The notes: a model not told the origin generated them from the letters alone. A DNA stretch of 64,000 nucleotides from Brienomyrus brachyistius (GCF_023856365.1 NC_064540.1:12859191-12923190), one strand, 5' to 3'; positions 1-12,000 are shown, counted from the stretch's first letter. Numbers and translations: made by a program.

Positions 1-84
1 CTATCTTTCATACATCTGATTCTCCTGTAGAAATGAGGTTAGTTGACTAGCTACAACTCTGTTATTCTGGAGATAAACGATAGA

Positions 85-448
85 GGGGGCGGCATGGTGG
101 TACAGTGGTTAGCACTGTTGCCTCCCACCTCTGGGACCTGAGTTCGAGTCTCCACCTGGGTCACATGTGTGCGGAGTTTGCATGTTCTCCCCATGTCGTC
201 GTGGGATTTCCTATGGGTACTCCGGTTTCCCTCCACAGTCCAAAAACATGCTGAGGCTAATTAGAGTTACTAAATTGCCCATAGGGGTGCATGTATGAGT
301 GAATGGTGTGTGAGTGTGCCCTGCGATGGGCTGGCCCCCCATCCTGGGTTGTTCCCTGCCTCATGCCCATTGCTTCCGGGATAGGCTCCAGACCCTCCCC
401 CCCCCCCCCAACCCAGTAGGATAAGCGGTTTGGAAAATGGATGGATGG
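85..448 (+). mobile_element. tRNA-derived SINE, full length, GGAT tail
   Basis: The head carries Pol III promoter-like boxes: a box A version of TGGTACAGTGGTTAGCA and a box B version of GTTCGAGTC. A conserved body follows, then a tail of GGAT units near 438-450. The flanks are near-identical target-site duplications, ATAAACGATAGA at 73-84 and ATAAATGATAGA at 449-460. At least eight more copies or pieces of this family lie in the window. The 3' end (GACCC, then GGATAAGCGG, then GGAT repeats) resembles the end of the RTE-like LINE at 62.4-63.0 kb. Confidence 0.85.
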
Positions 449-460
449 ATAAATGATAGA

Positions 461-1620
461 TTAGAGATTGGTCCTTAGTTTATAATTTCCAAGAGATTCA
501 AGTTTGGCTTCTTCAATATAGGATTAATTACTGCTAGTTTAAGAGATTTTGGTAGACGGCCAATGCTGATGGAGAAGTTAACTATTGCTAGTAGTGGTTC
601 AATCACTGTCGGGATCATCTCTTTGAATAATTTTGTTGGGATAGGGTCTAGCATACAAGTAGATGAATTGGAAGATAAAATTAAGGACGTCAGTTCTGAC
701 TGGTTAACCTCGGTAAATGGTGCAGTTACAGTATTAGCACATGCCGCGTTGAATGTAGTTATTGGAATATTCAAAATGTTCTGTCTAATTGAACATAGTT
801 TTTGGTCAAAAACATTGCATAAAGTCAAAAATAACACGCGCACACTTTGAGTAGTAGTCTGGTTATTAGTCAGTTTGGACACCATATTAAATATGAATCT
901 AGGATTATTTTTGTTTATTTCAATTAGTTGTGATAGAAACTCTGATTTACCGACACTAAGAGCCTTTTTATAGCTACCCATAGCCTCTTTCCATGCTAGT
1001 TCAAACAGCACTTTTGACGCCACTTACGTTCTAATTTCTGTGTCTCCTGTTTTAAAGTACGCAAGTGGTCATTATACCAAGGAGCAATTTTGTTTACTCT
1101 GATCTTTTTTATTTTTAACGGAGCAGTTTTATCTAGGGTGGAACTAAGCATAGATGCTGAACAATCTGTAATGCTATCAAGTTCAGCAGGATTCGACATT
1201 ACTTTGGTCAAAAACGATAGCTCAGTGAGATTATCAATAAAGTAACTCCCTCTATGTAACATGATTGTATGTTTGGCATAAAAGCGAGTTAGGGAGTTAA
1301 TATTTTGAGCAAGGTGAATATTGAACGTGATAAGATGATGGTCAGAGATAATACTGGTCTGAGACAGTAGAGTTACATTATCTATATCAAGACCAAACGA
1401 TAGGATTAAACCAAAGGTATGACCACAGTTGTGGGTGGGCCCAATTACATTATGAATGATACCCACAGAGTCTAGTATATTAGTAAAGGCTATTGTCAGG
1501 GGATCTTGTCCGTTGTCTACATTAATATTAAAGTCTCCCACAATTATTCCTCTCTCAGTTGAAATAACTAGGTCTGAAAGGAATTCTGCAAATTCAGCTA
1601 AAAATTCATCTCAGACTAGT
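461..1620 (-). mobile_element. L2-like LINE fragment (endonuclease to start of reverse transcriptase)
   Basis: Two broken minus-strand reading frames follow one another in LINE order. The first (996-1541) starts with the endonuclease signature MGDFNINVDN and has the PTH..GH motif and ISDHH, typical of APE-type endonucleases. The second (475-1023) has the LDPIPTKLFKE linker and the AVINPILKKPN block that opens the reverse transcriptase. The frame break near 1,020 and the missing RT core make it dead. The same DPIP-K / LKKPN block recurs on the plus strand at 8.35-8.55 kb, so a related L2-like family is present twice. Confidence 0.75.
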
Positions 1621-1847
1621 TTTTTGAATATGATGAGTTCACTGTACTCAAATGGCGTCCACAGTCACAATATCTCAATCCAATAAAACACCCATGGTAT
1701 GTGGTGTAACAGAAAATTTAAATGTGTGCTGTTATCATATCAGCATGGACCAAAGTCTTTAAGAATGTTTCAAGTACCTTATTAAATCTATGCCACAAAT
1801 AAGAAGGGGGTCCAACGTAGTACTAGGAAGGTGTACCTAAGTGGTCA

Positions 1848-1851
1848 GTGA

Positions 1852-1882
<31 letters not shown>
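1848..1882. repeat. (GT)n(TA)n microsatellite
   Basis: A run of GT units passes directly into TA units. A second short TATATATA run lies about 20 bases further on. The stretch 1,621-1,905 around it holds nothing else recognisable. Confidence 0.9.
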
Positions 1883-1904
1883 GCCCTTAAAGTGGCCATA
1901 TATA

Positions 1905-3615
1905 TATAGTCAGTTGGGGATGCCATCCCAAGGGTTCCCAAAATCCCCAGGAAGATGACGCCCGCAGCCGGGGTGGAGTCCCCTACTCCACCCCCCAGTG
2001 ATTCCTGCACCGGTGGTCGAGGCTCCGTCCTTCTCGGTTCCTAATCTGCCTGTTCCTCTGTTGCCTGACCTGCCTGTTCCTGTGCTGCTGGGCCCGCTAG
2101 TTCTGTCTGCTGCTCCGCCCTTTCCTGAGGCGCCTGCTCTGCCCATCCCGGCTTTGTCCGTTCCGAAGTCCCAGCTGCGCCCACGCCTCCTGTACCGCCC
2201 AAGGTCCCGGCGCCTCCACCTCCTGTGGTTTCTGCAGTGCTGCCGCCCTGAAGGGCTCCAGTCCCAACGGCTGATGCGCTGCCCACAGAGGCTCCAGCTC
2301 CGCCCGCGCCTGATGTTCCTGTCCCAGCTCTCTTGACCCAAATCCCTGAGGTGGTCCCGGGCTTTCTGAACACCGCTCCTTCCCCTATGGGGACTCGAGT
2401 GGGACCCCTCAGATTTCCCTGATGGCCCTAATGGACCCTTTGGATGAATCACCCCAGCCATCACACCAGCGTGGTGGATTCCAGTTGGGGCTCCACCTTT
2501 CGGTGTCCTGACGGAGGAGAGAACACAAACGCAGGGGTTGCGTCCTGCCCGCCCTGCCCCCTGGCTCACCGTTGGTTCCCCGAGCTCCTGTTCAGCGTTC
2601 GCCTGCAGACCCTCCAACTTCCGCTCGGCTGTCGCCTGCGGTCCCCCTGGCTTCTACTTGGCGGTCGCCTGCGGTTGCGCCTGTGGTGCCTCCTCAGCCA
2701 CTTGTGGTTCTGACTCAAGGCCCTCGTCGGTCGCTGGCGAGCCTCCCCACTCTGACTCCTAGGTCACTTGCGCCTTCGCCGGCTGCAGTGTCCCCTTTGC
2801 CTGCGGTAGCTCCTGCTCCCTTCTCCCCTTCGCCAGTCACCCCTTTGTCACCTGTCCCCCCGCCTAACTCATCGGCCACTCTGACGCTCCCTCCTGCTCC
2901 CTCCTTGCGTCTTCCGAGGGTAACTTCGCCACCATCCTTGTGGTCGCCTGCTGCTCCTGCAGCCTCCGCCTTCCGTCTGCCAGGGTCCCCTCATGCTCTC
3001 TGTTGTCCTCCGTCCTTTCCCTTTTGGCCTCCTTATTTTGTCCCTCCTGCCTCTGCTCCTTGTCCCTCTGTTCACTCCTGGTCCTTTTGTTTCTCTGTTC
3101 TCTGTGCCCTCTGTGTCTCTTTCCCTGGTCTGCCCATCTGCGTTCCCTGTTTTGTTTCATGTGTTGTCTTACTTCCTGTCCCTGTGCCTGTTCTGTGTGT
3201 CCGTTCTGTTTCCGGTCTCCCGTTAAGGTTCTTGCTTTTGTCTTCCAGGTCCCGTGTTCCCAGTTTCGTCTCGTCCGTCACCTCCCTTGAGACGCGCCCA
3301 GAGTGCGTGCCTTGGGGGGGTTCATTCATTACCTGCTTGTACGATCCTCCTGTGCCATGTCCCCTCATTTAACACGTGTGCAATCCCGATTGTGGCCAGC
3401 TGTTTCCTGTTATTTTGATATGTCCTGTGTATATACATCCACGTTTAGTCTGTCTCCCAAGATCCGTCATTAAAGTCTCGCTGTGTAGCACTATTTGTCG
3501 TTGCCTGTCCCATGTCCCTGCACCCTTTTCCCATTAAATCCCGTATTCCCCAGACTTACGCATCCCTCTCCTGCTTCCCCATCCCACGCACTGTGCCTGA
3601 ACGTGACACATATGA
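1905..3615 (+). mobile_element. GC-rich proline-coding remnant, probably LTR retroelement
   Basis: This block has a sharply higher GC and C content than its neighbours. It carries long low-complexity reading frames rich in Pro, Ser and Leu on both strands (for example 2572-3372), which look compositional rather than genuine. The right end resembles an LTR: a G-run at 3315-3321, an ATTAAA site near 3469, T/C-rich sequence and a TGACA terminus near 3610. I found no reverse transcriptase or integrase motif. A captured host sequence or unrelated GC-rich satellite is the alternative. Confidence 0.35.
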
Positions 3616-4395
3616 AATTGATGAACTTTTATGATTCCATTAAAGTCAATTGCTTATATTATTTAGAAAAAAATGGGAAAGTTGTGATTTCATCATGTCT
3701 GATTCAGCTGAAACAATTTTTAAAGAAGCATCCAGGAATCCATAGGGATTACAATGAAATAAAGGCCACATGGCATCCTGTCCCTGACTTTTCTCTCTAA
3801 TTCTATCCACATTATTTTTTCAGTGGTCTGTCTCCAAAGAGCTTACCCTATCCTTAGGCAATCGCAGACAAAACGTGAGGTAATTGTGCTACTGAAAACC
3901 ATTAAAGGGCATTGCTGTTTCAATAGCTGAAATTATCTCTTGGAGGACAAACCCTTATAATGCCATTGCAGGCTGTGTTTGTTGGTCGGGATGCCATTCC
4001 TGAGAACGTAACTTTATAAACATGTTTTAGCAAGACTTAAAAAAATGTAGTTACTATGGATTTTACTGAGAGATTGCATTAAACTGACATTTCAAAGAAA
4101 TCCCCACCACTAACAAAAGTGTAGCAGTAATGCGGCTACTTAGGAAGTTGGTCAATATACTTGCTTTCAAATATATCTAGAAGATTGTACCATTAAACAC
4201 GTTTTTTTTATTTCATTTGCGTCCAAATAGATTTATCAAATTTCCAGTTACTTTAGTTGAGAGAAACATTAATACAGTAAACCTGTAGAGAAAACCCACT
4301 ATACGGTACCCTACCTTAATGAAAAATGTATTCTGGAAGTCAATGAATTTACTTAAAATTGTAATGAATAAGTAATAGTATGTTGTACTGTAGTC
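3616..4395. other. Gene-free stretch, nothing recognised
   Basis: AT-rich sequence with stops in all frames. No coding similarity, RNA gene or terminal repeat was recognised. Confidence 0.6.
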
Positions 4396-4711
4396 CAACA
4401 TTTCCAGGACAGTGGGTTTGAGTCTCCGCCCTGGCTCCATCTGTGTGGAGTTTGCATGATTTCCTGTGTCATCGTGAGGTTTCGTTTGAATTCGGTTCTG
4501 CAATGTCCCACCACAGTCCAAAAACAGGTTGAGGTGAACTGGAGTTGTCAATATGAGATGTGAATATGAGTATGAATAGTGTGTGTGTGTCTTGCAGTGG
4601 GTTGGCGTCCCATCCTGGGATATTCCCTGCTTTGCGTTCGTAGTTTCCCAGATAGGCTCCAGACCCCCACACTCCTACATAGGACAAGTGGGTCTAGAAA
4701 ATGGATGGATG
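4396..4711 (+). mobile_element. Old SINE copy of the GGAT-tail family
   Basis: The body is recognisable from GTTTGAGTCTCCGCC through GGAGTTTGCATG and ATAGGCTCCAGACCCCC to the tail AAAATGGATGGATG, with many substitutions and a lost box A. It is more diverged than the copies at 29, 40 and 55 kb, so it is probably older. Confidence 0.75.
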
Positions 4712-5794
4712 CAGCCTCATACCTCCAGGACTACCAGTTCAGTTGGCACCCCCAGCTCTGCGTGTAGAATTTCCATGCTCTGCTTGTACTTGTGTTGATC
4801 TCCTCCTTCCCCATGTGCCCTGCAGTGGAAAGGAATCTCATTGAACCTGCTCATGTGCTCACCTGGGTCAAAGAGATAAGGGAGGAAAAGGAGAAGGAAG
4901 GGTTAACCATGGACTGGAGGGTTATTCCCATTCCTTGCTTATAATATGGAAAATAAGTTTTTATTCCAAAATGTTCAGCTCTATTTCACAAGCCAGCTTC
5001 AAACTGTAGATCTCCACCAACATACTTCTCATATTAAAAGAAAACAAGTTACAAAAAAATGACCCAGATGTTTCTTATTTGTGATGACAGCTCCAGTTCT
5101 TCTTTCTTTTGTGGACCACTGAGTTGTGTAACAAGATAGAAGCCTATTCATTGCCATGTGTAAAGAGCATAGACTTAAATGCTAATAAATACTGATAATG
5201 CATGAACATTAAATACCATGGTGTTTGTGTGTGAACTGTGGTCCATAACAAAGTGAACCTTATTCCTCACACTTAGGCTTATCTAAAAACATGGGAGACA
5301 GTCAAAACACACAGTATCAGAGTGCTTTTCAGCCTCTTAGCTATATAAAATATATACATCTTCATGGAGATAATCCCTGGATAGTCTTTTGTCATTATTA
5401 TTTATTATGGAGTGAAGCAAAAGAAGAAATAGTTTTAAACACAATTTGTAAGTATACAGTCTCAGGTTTCAGTGTAGAAAAATCAATTATAAAACACTCA
5501 AATGGATGAATTAATTAGTAAATACTAAAATTATGTTGGCAATACAAATAGAAGCAAGAGATCAATTGTAAAACTGGAGGTAACAACAAAAACCTATTTA
5601 TTGTCCTATAGGAAGATAGCTTCAAACCCCCAATAAATGAAGCATAATATTATAATGGTATAATATAACAGTTAAAAGTGACTGTTACCTTTAGCATATG
5701 ATACATTGCACCATCTTATATCACCCTATATAAAAACCTGAAAGTTCTGTTGTGGACTATTATCTGGCAGAGGAAGGTACTTAATGGTTCTTGA
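4712..5794. other. Gene-free stretch, nothing recognised
   Basis: AT-rich. The longest reading frame (5291-5509) lacks any domain-like pattern and is probably chance. No repeats or RNA genes were recognised. Confidence 0.55.
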
Positions 5795-5975
5795 TGGTTC
5801 GTATATACCTGTGGTGTTCTTTAGTAATATAATCGATACTTTTACTGATCCCCGTGGTGAAATTGTCATTACGCCTCCCTCGACTTTCTCTTTTTTGTAG
5901 AATAAGTTGCCCACGAAGGGCAGCCACCCGTAGCAACGCCCAGGGAGCTGGGGGTTAAGGGCCTTATTGGAAACA
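5795..5975. repeat. Degenerate SINE-like repeat
   Basis: It contains the phrases ACTGATCCCCGTGGTGAAAT and GTTAAGGGCCTTATTGG, which resemble blocks common in fish tRNA-derived SINEs. A similar TCCCCACGGGGATC block occurs near 38,200. No clear ends were found. Confidence 0.35.
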
Positions 5976-6290
5976 CACTGATGAACCAAAACATTATGAC
6001 CACCTCTATCTGAAACAAAAATGTTGACTATCTAGTAAAAACAGTACATGCCAAGGTCTGAAATATATTAGACGGTAAGGTAGCATTTAGTACTCGTAAT
6101 CGACATGTTGAGTGTAGAAGAATTGGGCAGGGATAAAGATCTGAGTCACTTTGACGGGGGCCAGAAGACTGCATCAGAACATGTATGTACTCACCAAAGT
6201 ATGTACATTTGGTGATGCTCTGACAGTCATCTGGCTATAACTGGCACCTATCAAAGTCACTCAGATTTTTATCCCTATTGTCCCTGTTGT
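5976..6290. mobile_element. Degenerate DNA-transposon remnant with internal hairpin
   Basis: It opens with GATGAACCAAAACATTATGA, a phrase common at the ends of fish Tc1/mariner-type repeats. It contains an imperfect inverted repeat of about 26 bases: 6129-6155 pairs with 6250-6276. There is no intact reading frame. The class is inferred from remembered consensus phrases. Confidence 0.4.
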
Positions 6291-6891
6291 AATTTTGGCA
6301 CATTTTTTAATGGTCTTTGGATCGGCATTCAAATTTAAGTAGTACGAATTTCAGGCAGGATAATGAAGATACAATTTATTTCATGTAGGTTACCTGCTAA
6401 TGGTTGGAGGCAGTGAATTAGCTCAAAAACTTCAGTTATAGACCTACAACTCCCCCTACTGTGGAAAATTTATTCTTTAGCCCCACAATCACTAGCACAA
6501 ACAGAATTCTCCTGCCTGATACTACAGTTTTTGTAGAATGCTTTGGCACACTTCTCAAATGACAATTAATATTTGCAAAAACAAGAGTAACCCTCACACC
6601 ATAGTGTTGCTTATGCACAGCAAAACTTCATTTCTCATTACATCACACAAATTTCTAATTGTTTTAGTACATATATGCAAATGGTTTAGTACGAATTTCA
6701 TTATTTGGCACAATTTTTGGTCATTAGTCTTGTTGGTCAAACTTAAATTATGTAGCTTCCTACTGTAATATTATTACACCCAAAACTATATATATATTTA
6801 TTTACGATCATCATATTAGTCACCACATGCAAAACTGTTGAGCAAGTGTTCAAAATGATTTAAAAATATATTCCATAAATTGCAATGATAC
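6291..6891. other. Gene-free stretch, nothing recognised
   Basis: AT-rich sequence. Short frames on both strands look random. Confidence 0.55.
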
Positions 6892-7232
6892 TGTGACGCA
6901 CAGCAGGGACAGAGGAGGTAGACCCCGTAATGTGGGAGCGAAGTGGTTTAATGATGAAACGATAATATACACAGTTATAAGGGAGATCCAGAATCGTGGT
7001 CGAAGGGCAGGCAAGAGGTCGGTAGCCGGGAGAGTCAGTCCTACGAGGAGAGACGGGACGGGATGACGAGAGGAAGGGAGGGACGACGTGGATGGGGCAG
7101 GCAGGCAGGAGGCCGGTCGATGGAGCAGGCGTGATAGGCAGGGTAGGCAGGACAGCAGGGTAGGACAGAGCAGGCAGGACAATCGGGGAGAACAAAAGAC
7201 AAGTAAGGCAGTAAGCCTGTGTGGGCGTGACA
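6892..7232 (-). mobile_element. Gypsy-type LTR (3' LTR of the element to its right)
   Basis: Read on the minus strand, the 341-bp unit starts TGTCACGCCC and ends GCGTCACA, the usual TG...CA form with a short terminal inverted repeat. Directly upstream on that strand is a run of eleven G at 7237-7247, placed as a polypurine tract. The adjacent minus-strand pol remnant ends at this border. The bases just beyond the LTR (GATAC, 6887-6891) could be one half of a target duplication, but the other element end is lost. Confidence 0.65.
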
Positions 7233-8331
7233 GTACCCCCCCCCCCCCGACAGCATCCTCCTGAAAGCCGAGATAGGCAATGCGGACAACCCCGCGGCTA
7301 GGGAGCAGGTTTGGAGGGATGCTGAATGTGGAAGTCTGTCACCAGAGTGGGGTCTATGATGTCCAATGCGAATACCCATGAGCGTTCTTCAGGGCCAAAC
7401 CCCTCCCAGTCCACCAAATACTGCAATTGTCCTGCTCAACAACAGGAGTCCAGGAGGGCTCGTGCCCGGTACACGCGGGATCCATCCTGCAGGGTGCAAG
7501 GCGGAGGTACCGCTGCGTCAGTAGAGGGGTGTGTGGAATTATAACACAAAGGCTTCAGGAGGGAAGCGTGGAATGTGGGACAGATTAAATAAACTTTGGG
7601 TAGTTGTAACCAGAAGGAATCGGGTTCCACGCGTTTGATGATCCTGAAAGGTCCAATAAAGCGGGCCGACAACTTATGGCAGGATGAGAGTTTGAGGTTA
7701 CGGGTCAAGAGTCATACCTGTTGGCCCACCTGATACAGAGGAGTGGGGCATCAGTGTTTATCAGCCTGGACCTTCTGTTTTGAAGATTGTCTGGAGAGGG
7801 CGAGCTGGGTTTGACGCCACATCTCTCGGGCCCCCTGGAACCATTCCTCCACTCGAGGGACATCACTAGTAGGGGAAGAGCTGTGGATGAAATCCAAGTA
7901 CGCATTGGAATGGTGAGAGGTTACTGACCGGGTTTATTCGGGTGTTGAGGGCATACTCAGCCCATAGAAGGTGAGTCGCCCATTCGGTAGTTCTATCCTT
8001 GCAGAGGAGCCTCAATGCTTTGGAGATTTCCTGGTTGGTCCTCTCTGCCAAGCCGTTGGATTGGGGATGGCAGGCTGACGTGAGGCTGAGGGAGATGTTT
8101 AACTTGGTGCAGAAGGAGCGAAACACCTCTGAGGAGAACTGAGGCCCACTGTCAGATGCTACATCTTCTGGGATACCATAATATCGGAATACCCAGGTCA
8201 GTAGTAACTCAGCCAATTCTGCTGCATTAAGAAGTTTAGGAAGAGCAATCAACCGACACATTTTGGAAAAACGATCGACTATGGTGAGTATCACGGTATT
8301 GCCCTTTGAGAGGGGAAGATCAGTTATGAAG
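7233..8331 (-). pseudogene. Gypsy pol remnant: integrase core and chromodomain-like C-terminus
   Basis: The minus-strand frame 7866-8294 shows an integrase catalytic core with all three acidic blocks: VDRFSKM, SDSGPQF and NGLAERTNQE. A second frame (7436-7708) has the C-terminal region with FIGPFRI and FHASLLKP. A third (around 7300-7440) reads as a chromodomain-like piece with [16 protein letters not shown]. Frame breaks near 7,900 and 7,440 disable it. Reverse transcriptase, RNase H and gag are absent because the element is cut at 8,331, where an L2-like LINE begins. Confidence 0.8.
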
Positions 8332-9964
8332 TCCTGTAAATCCTCTACTAGCCTCGTAGACCCAATTCCTATAAAATCTTCAAGGAAATTGCACCGCAGA
8401 TTAGCGCTAACCTGTTAAATGTGTTAAATTCATCTCTTAGGCTTGGATATATTCCAAAACCTTTTAAAATGGCTGTTATTAGACCTGTCCTAAAGAAACC
8501 AAATCATGAACCTAGTGTTTTAGGAAATTATAGACCTATCTTCCTTTCATTTCAAAGATCATGGAAAAGGTTGTAGTTCATCAGTATACATACTATCTCT
8601 TGGTAACAGGTGTTGGGTTTCGTTGTTATGCAGATGATACACAGTTGTGTATATCTGTTAGAAATCTTGGTCTTCTAGTTGATTCAGATCTAAGTTTTGA
8701 TGCTCACATAAGAAGTATTTCTAGAACTGCGTTTTATCATTAACGGAATATAGCCAAGCTTTGGAAGATGCTCTCATTTCATGATGCAGAAAAATTAACA
8801 CATGCCTTTGTAACTTCCAGACTGGACTACTGTAATGCCCTCCTTTCTAGTTGCCTGTCTGGATCCTTACATAAACTTCAACTGGTACAGAATGCAGCAG
8901 CCAGAATTCTCACAAACACTAAAAAATTTGATCGCATTACGGCCTTATCATCCCTTCATTGGCTACCAGTTAAATCTCGGATTGACAATAAAATACTGCT
9001 GTTAACCTATAAAGCACTGAATGGCTTTGCACCAGAATACCATAATGATCTGCTGACCTCATACAACCCTCCGCGTTTGCTTTGTTCTCAAGGCGCAGGA
9101 TGTGCCAGGCTCAGGTTTCAGGCTAACTCACAATATTCAAGTCTAGACTAAAAACACACCGGTTTAGTTTAACTTATAGGGACACTAGCTGCCTATACTG
9201 TGAGGTGTGGAGCTGTGTGAGGATAGGTGCAATTGGCTTTGGATAAACTGAACTGTCAGTGCTGTCACTCTAGCTTCACAATCCCTTGTGGAATTGGAGT
9301 GCTGATATTTCAGGGACTCCCCATACCTGCATTCCCACTTGCCTCTCCCTCCTACTTATGCTGCCGTAGCCATATCTGCCGGAGCTTGCACTTTGCACTT
9401 CATATTGCACTCACCTAGCTGTTAGCACTGCCTATAGCCTTCCCTACTTTGACTAATTGCACATTTTATTTCCCCTACTCCTCCTGGGGTGTGCTGCCTG
9501 GAGACCTCAATCTATCAAGATATCCAGCACACCCTGCTACATGTGATGTCTCCTCTACCCATGGCGTCCTTGCATCCAGCTCGCCATTCTGCCTGTGTCA
9601 TCTTCCATGTATGACCAGCTGCCTTACTACTGGTTGCGTGGCAAGTGGAAGGAGAATCGGCACCGGCTTATCATCACCTCCCTGCTCCCCAGTTATGTCT
9701 CAAATCTTATGATTTGGACAGTGTGACTTGGCACTTAACCATCTCTCCTATTTGATTCTCCCTGCCGGTCCCTGGAGGTTGAGCTCCCCCTTTGAGTCTG
9801 GTCCCTCCCAAGGTTTCTTCCTCCTAGGGAGTTTTTCCTTGCCACTGTCGCCCATGGCTTACTCACTGGGGGCTTTGGGTGGGGATGCTGTAAAGCACTT
9901 TGAGACAATGTAATGTTGTGATAATGCACTATACAAAAATACATTTGTTGTTGTTGTTGTTTAA
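8332..9964 (+). mobile_element. L2-like LINE, internally deleted, with 3' end
   Basis: The LINE starts with the DPIPIKIFKE and RPVLKKPN blocks (8.36-8.52 kb), jumps by deletion to the catalytic YADDTQL motif (8627-8638), then runs through LGLLVDSDLSFDAHI, SRLDYCNALL and SLHWLPVKSRI (8,670-9,000), the typical C-terminal RT region of fish L2 elements. The 3' UTR ends with a GTAAAGCACTTTGAG-like tail and a (TTG)n run at 9948-9960. Frame breaks and the missing middle make it inactive. The left border abuts Gypsy pol and the right border abuts a Harbinger pseudogene. Confidence 0.8.
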
Positions 9965-10632
9965 GCTGCCCTATAGTGCGCTCTACCACTGCCTGAGCCC
10001 GAGAATGGGCATAATTATAATGCCACTCTTGCTCATTTTGTGGGTTTGCGAGCTTCGTGAGAAGCCATGACTTCAGTGGGTACTCCCTGTCCGCTAAGGA
10101 ACTGTAAAATGGTTAAATCAAACAAAGCTTACAATATTGGGCCAAATTATAAAATGGGAAAAATCTTCTTACTCAGCAGTCAGCCATCATGTACCACCCC
10201 ATTTTGAAGTTTGTTTCCAACACTACTGTTTCTGAGAATGAACGAATCATGGGTTGAGCCAGGTCATCTAGCCACAACATTAATGAAGGGTGACAAGCGG
10301 ATTATGCCGTCCCATACAGCCGGCATGGCATGACTTAGTGTTGACTGAGAAATACCTGATCAGTCCACAAGTCCTCGCTGAAAAGCACCTGTGGCTAAGA
10401 ACTCAAGAGTGGACAGAACTTGTAAAGGAACAGGTATTCCTCATGGTCTGCCTTTGTAATGCTGGCCCCAGTTCAGCACACAGCTCCAAAAGGATTGCTC
10501 CTGGAAATACGAGTCATCTTAGAAGTCAGTCATCATCATGGACCAAGAAATCACTATGATCCCTGAATACGCGCTCTCTTCTAATTCTTCCATAAGCTAC
10601 GTCTTCCAATAACACAAGAGCTGACATGGTAG
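9965..10632 (-). pseudogene. PIF/Harbinger transposase pseudogene (HARBI1-like)
   Basis: Minus-strand translation from about 10,627 gives MSALVLLEDVAYGRIRRERV and then HSDFLVHDDD, which I recognise as the N-terminus of fish Harbinger transposases. Near 9,965-10,020 it gives NYAHSRAQAVVERTIGQLK, the C-terminal DDE_Tnp_4 signature. Several in-frame stops and frame changes lie between. The frame is cut exactly at the TTG tail of the L2-like LINE, so the LINE or a deletion removed the last part. Identification rests on motif memory. Confidence 0.7.
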
Positions 10633-11360
10633 TTGTAATAGTTCGGTCATTTTATTGTCACAAATTGATTAAAACTCAGGTGCCGTACATTTGTAAACAA
10701 CATACAATTAATGTCGGTGTATTGGATAAAGTCAATGTCATGATTGTGAGTTTAAAAAGGGAAACCAGAGTAGCAATGACTTGCCACTGGGTGCTGTCCG
10801 TTTACAAAACCGAGCAGAAACGTGCGTATGCTGTGTCCGGAGCTGTCGTGAGAATGTGCATAGTGGTGCACCAAGTTTTCGTTTTTATGCATCTCGACGT
10901 GAGCATGGAAATGGATGCACGCAACATTTTCGTGCATATGCACTATTTATACGAGGCCCCAGGTCCGGTTGTTCACCAGTTCATTCGGAGGTTCAGGTCT
11001 TTTCGCTCACCAGGTATTTTCGTTCGCTCATTTGTTAGTTGTTCTTGGTTTACCAATTCACCAGTTCATTTGGTTCACATCGTTCACTGAATCTTCTGGT
11101 TCTCTGACTCTATGGACCCTGCACTAATTATGTACTGCAGTGACATCTATTGGCCAGAATAAGTATTGCCACGAGTGAGGACCGGTTTGTACGGCACAAT
11201 ATTAACTAATAAAACTTGTAATTATTAACGTGTTAATATTCTTTATATTTATTTGTAGCCTATAGTAATAAAAAATAAAACTGTTGGTGCTATACAATAA
11301 TCAGATTTAAATATATAGCCTGCCATAGCGTGTCTATATTTCCGTGGTAATTGTAATAGG
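10633..11360. other. Probable 5' flank of the Harbinger remnant, unassigned
   Basis: It lies upstream of the transposase N-terminus on the minus strand and may be its 5' non-coding part. The plus frame 10626-11090 and its shadows are probably chance. From about 11,170 the sequence becomes AT-rich and nothing is recognised. Confidence 0.35.
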
Positions 11361-11760
11361 CTAAATTATTTTTATGATAAATACACGTGTAAACGGTTTA
11401 TATATATAAACCGGTCTGGGTTTTTTTTTTTTGCTTTGTAGAACCAGGGAGCTGCAGAAATTATGAATAAACACATTAAACACATGGGTTAGCCAGCAAC
11501 TCATATTGAGTAGATCCCACACATGTTCAATTGGAGAAAGATTGGGGGACCTGGCTGGCCTTGGAAGGACCTCAATGTGACACAGGCAGTCTATAAACAC
11601 ATGTGCCGCTTGTGGATGGGTGTTGTCTTGTTGAAAGACTGTGCCAGGGTGCTGTGGAAGGTCTCTGCCAATTCGGACCACTACCATGGAGTGTTTCCCA
11701 GATCAGGATAGGCAGGTAGAACATGGATACATGACTGAACTCCAGGTTCTGTGATTCACA
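11361..11760 (-). pseudogene. Tc1-like transposase fragment
   Basis: The minus-strand frame to 11,687 contains FQQDNTHPQAAH (second catalytic Asp block), VLPRPARSPNLSPIEHVWD (third catalytic Glu block) and ends in unrelated sequence. The N-terminal DNA-binding part and first Asp are missing. The A/T-run near 11,420 marks the far border. Confidence 0.7.
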
Positions 11761-11999
11761 CTGGGAAACTTATTTCCAAACCTCTAACATTTAACATACA
11801 CACCATACATAATTCTTCAGTCATCTGTTCTTGAATTAGCGTAGAATACCGTTTTAAAAAACATAATACGACATATCATTAATATTACCATCTTTCAAAT
11901 GGCCAATAAGGTGTTCTCATTCCTTCCTCCCATTGTCATTTCTGGAAAGAGAACTGTATGGCAGTTATTAAAATGAAATCCAATACACAGAGATTGTAT
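11761..11999. other. Gene-free stretch, nothing recognised
   Basis: AT-rich intergenic DNA next to the presumed end of the CDC42 transcript. Confidence 0.4.
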
Positions 12000-12000
12000 A

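Noticed and set aside
475..1541. Two minus-strand open frames of about 180 aa that could be host genes
   Set aside because: They show LINE endonuclease and RT-linker motifs and a frame break, so they are retrotransposon remnants.
2572..3372. 266-aa Pro/Ser-rich frame as a host gene
   Set aside because: Low-complexity, with equally long frames on the other strand; no start context, domain or splice structure.
10626..11090. 154-aa plus-strand frame
   Set aside because: Lies opposite the 5' flank of a Harbinger transposase pseudogene; no domain-like pattern.
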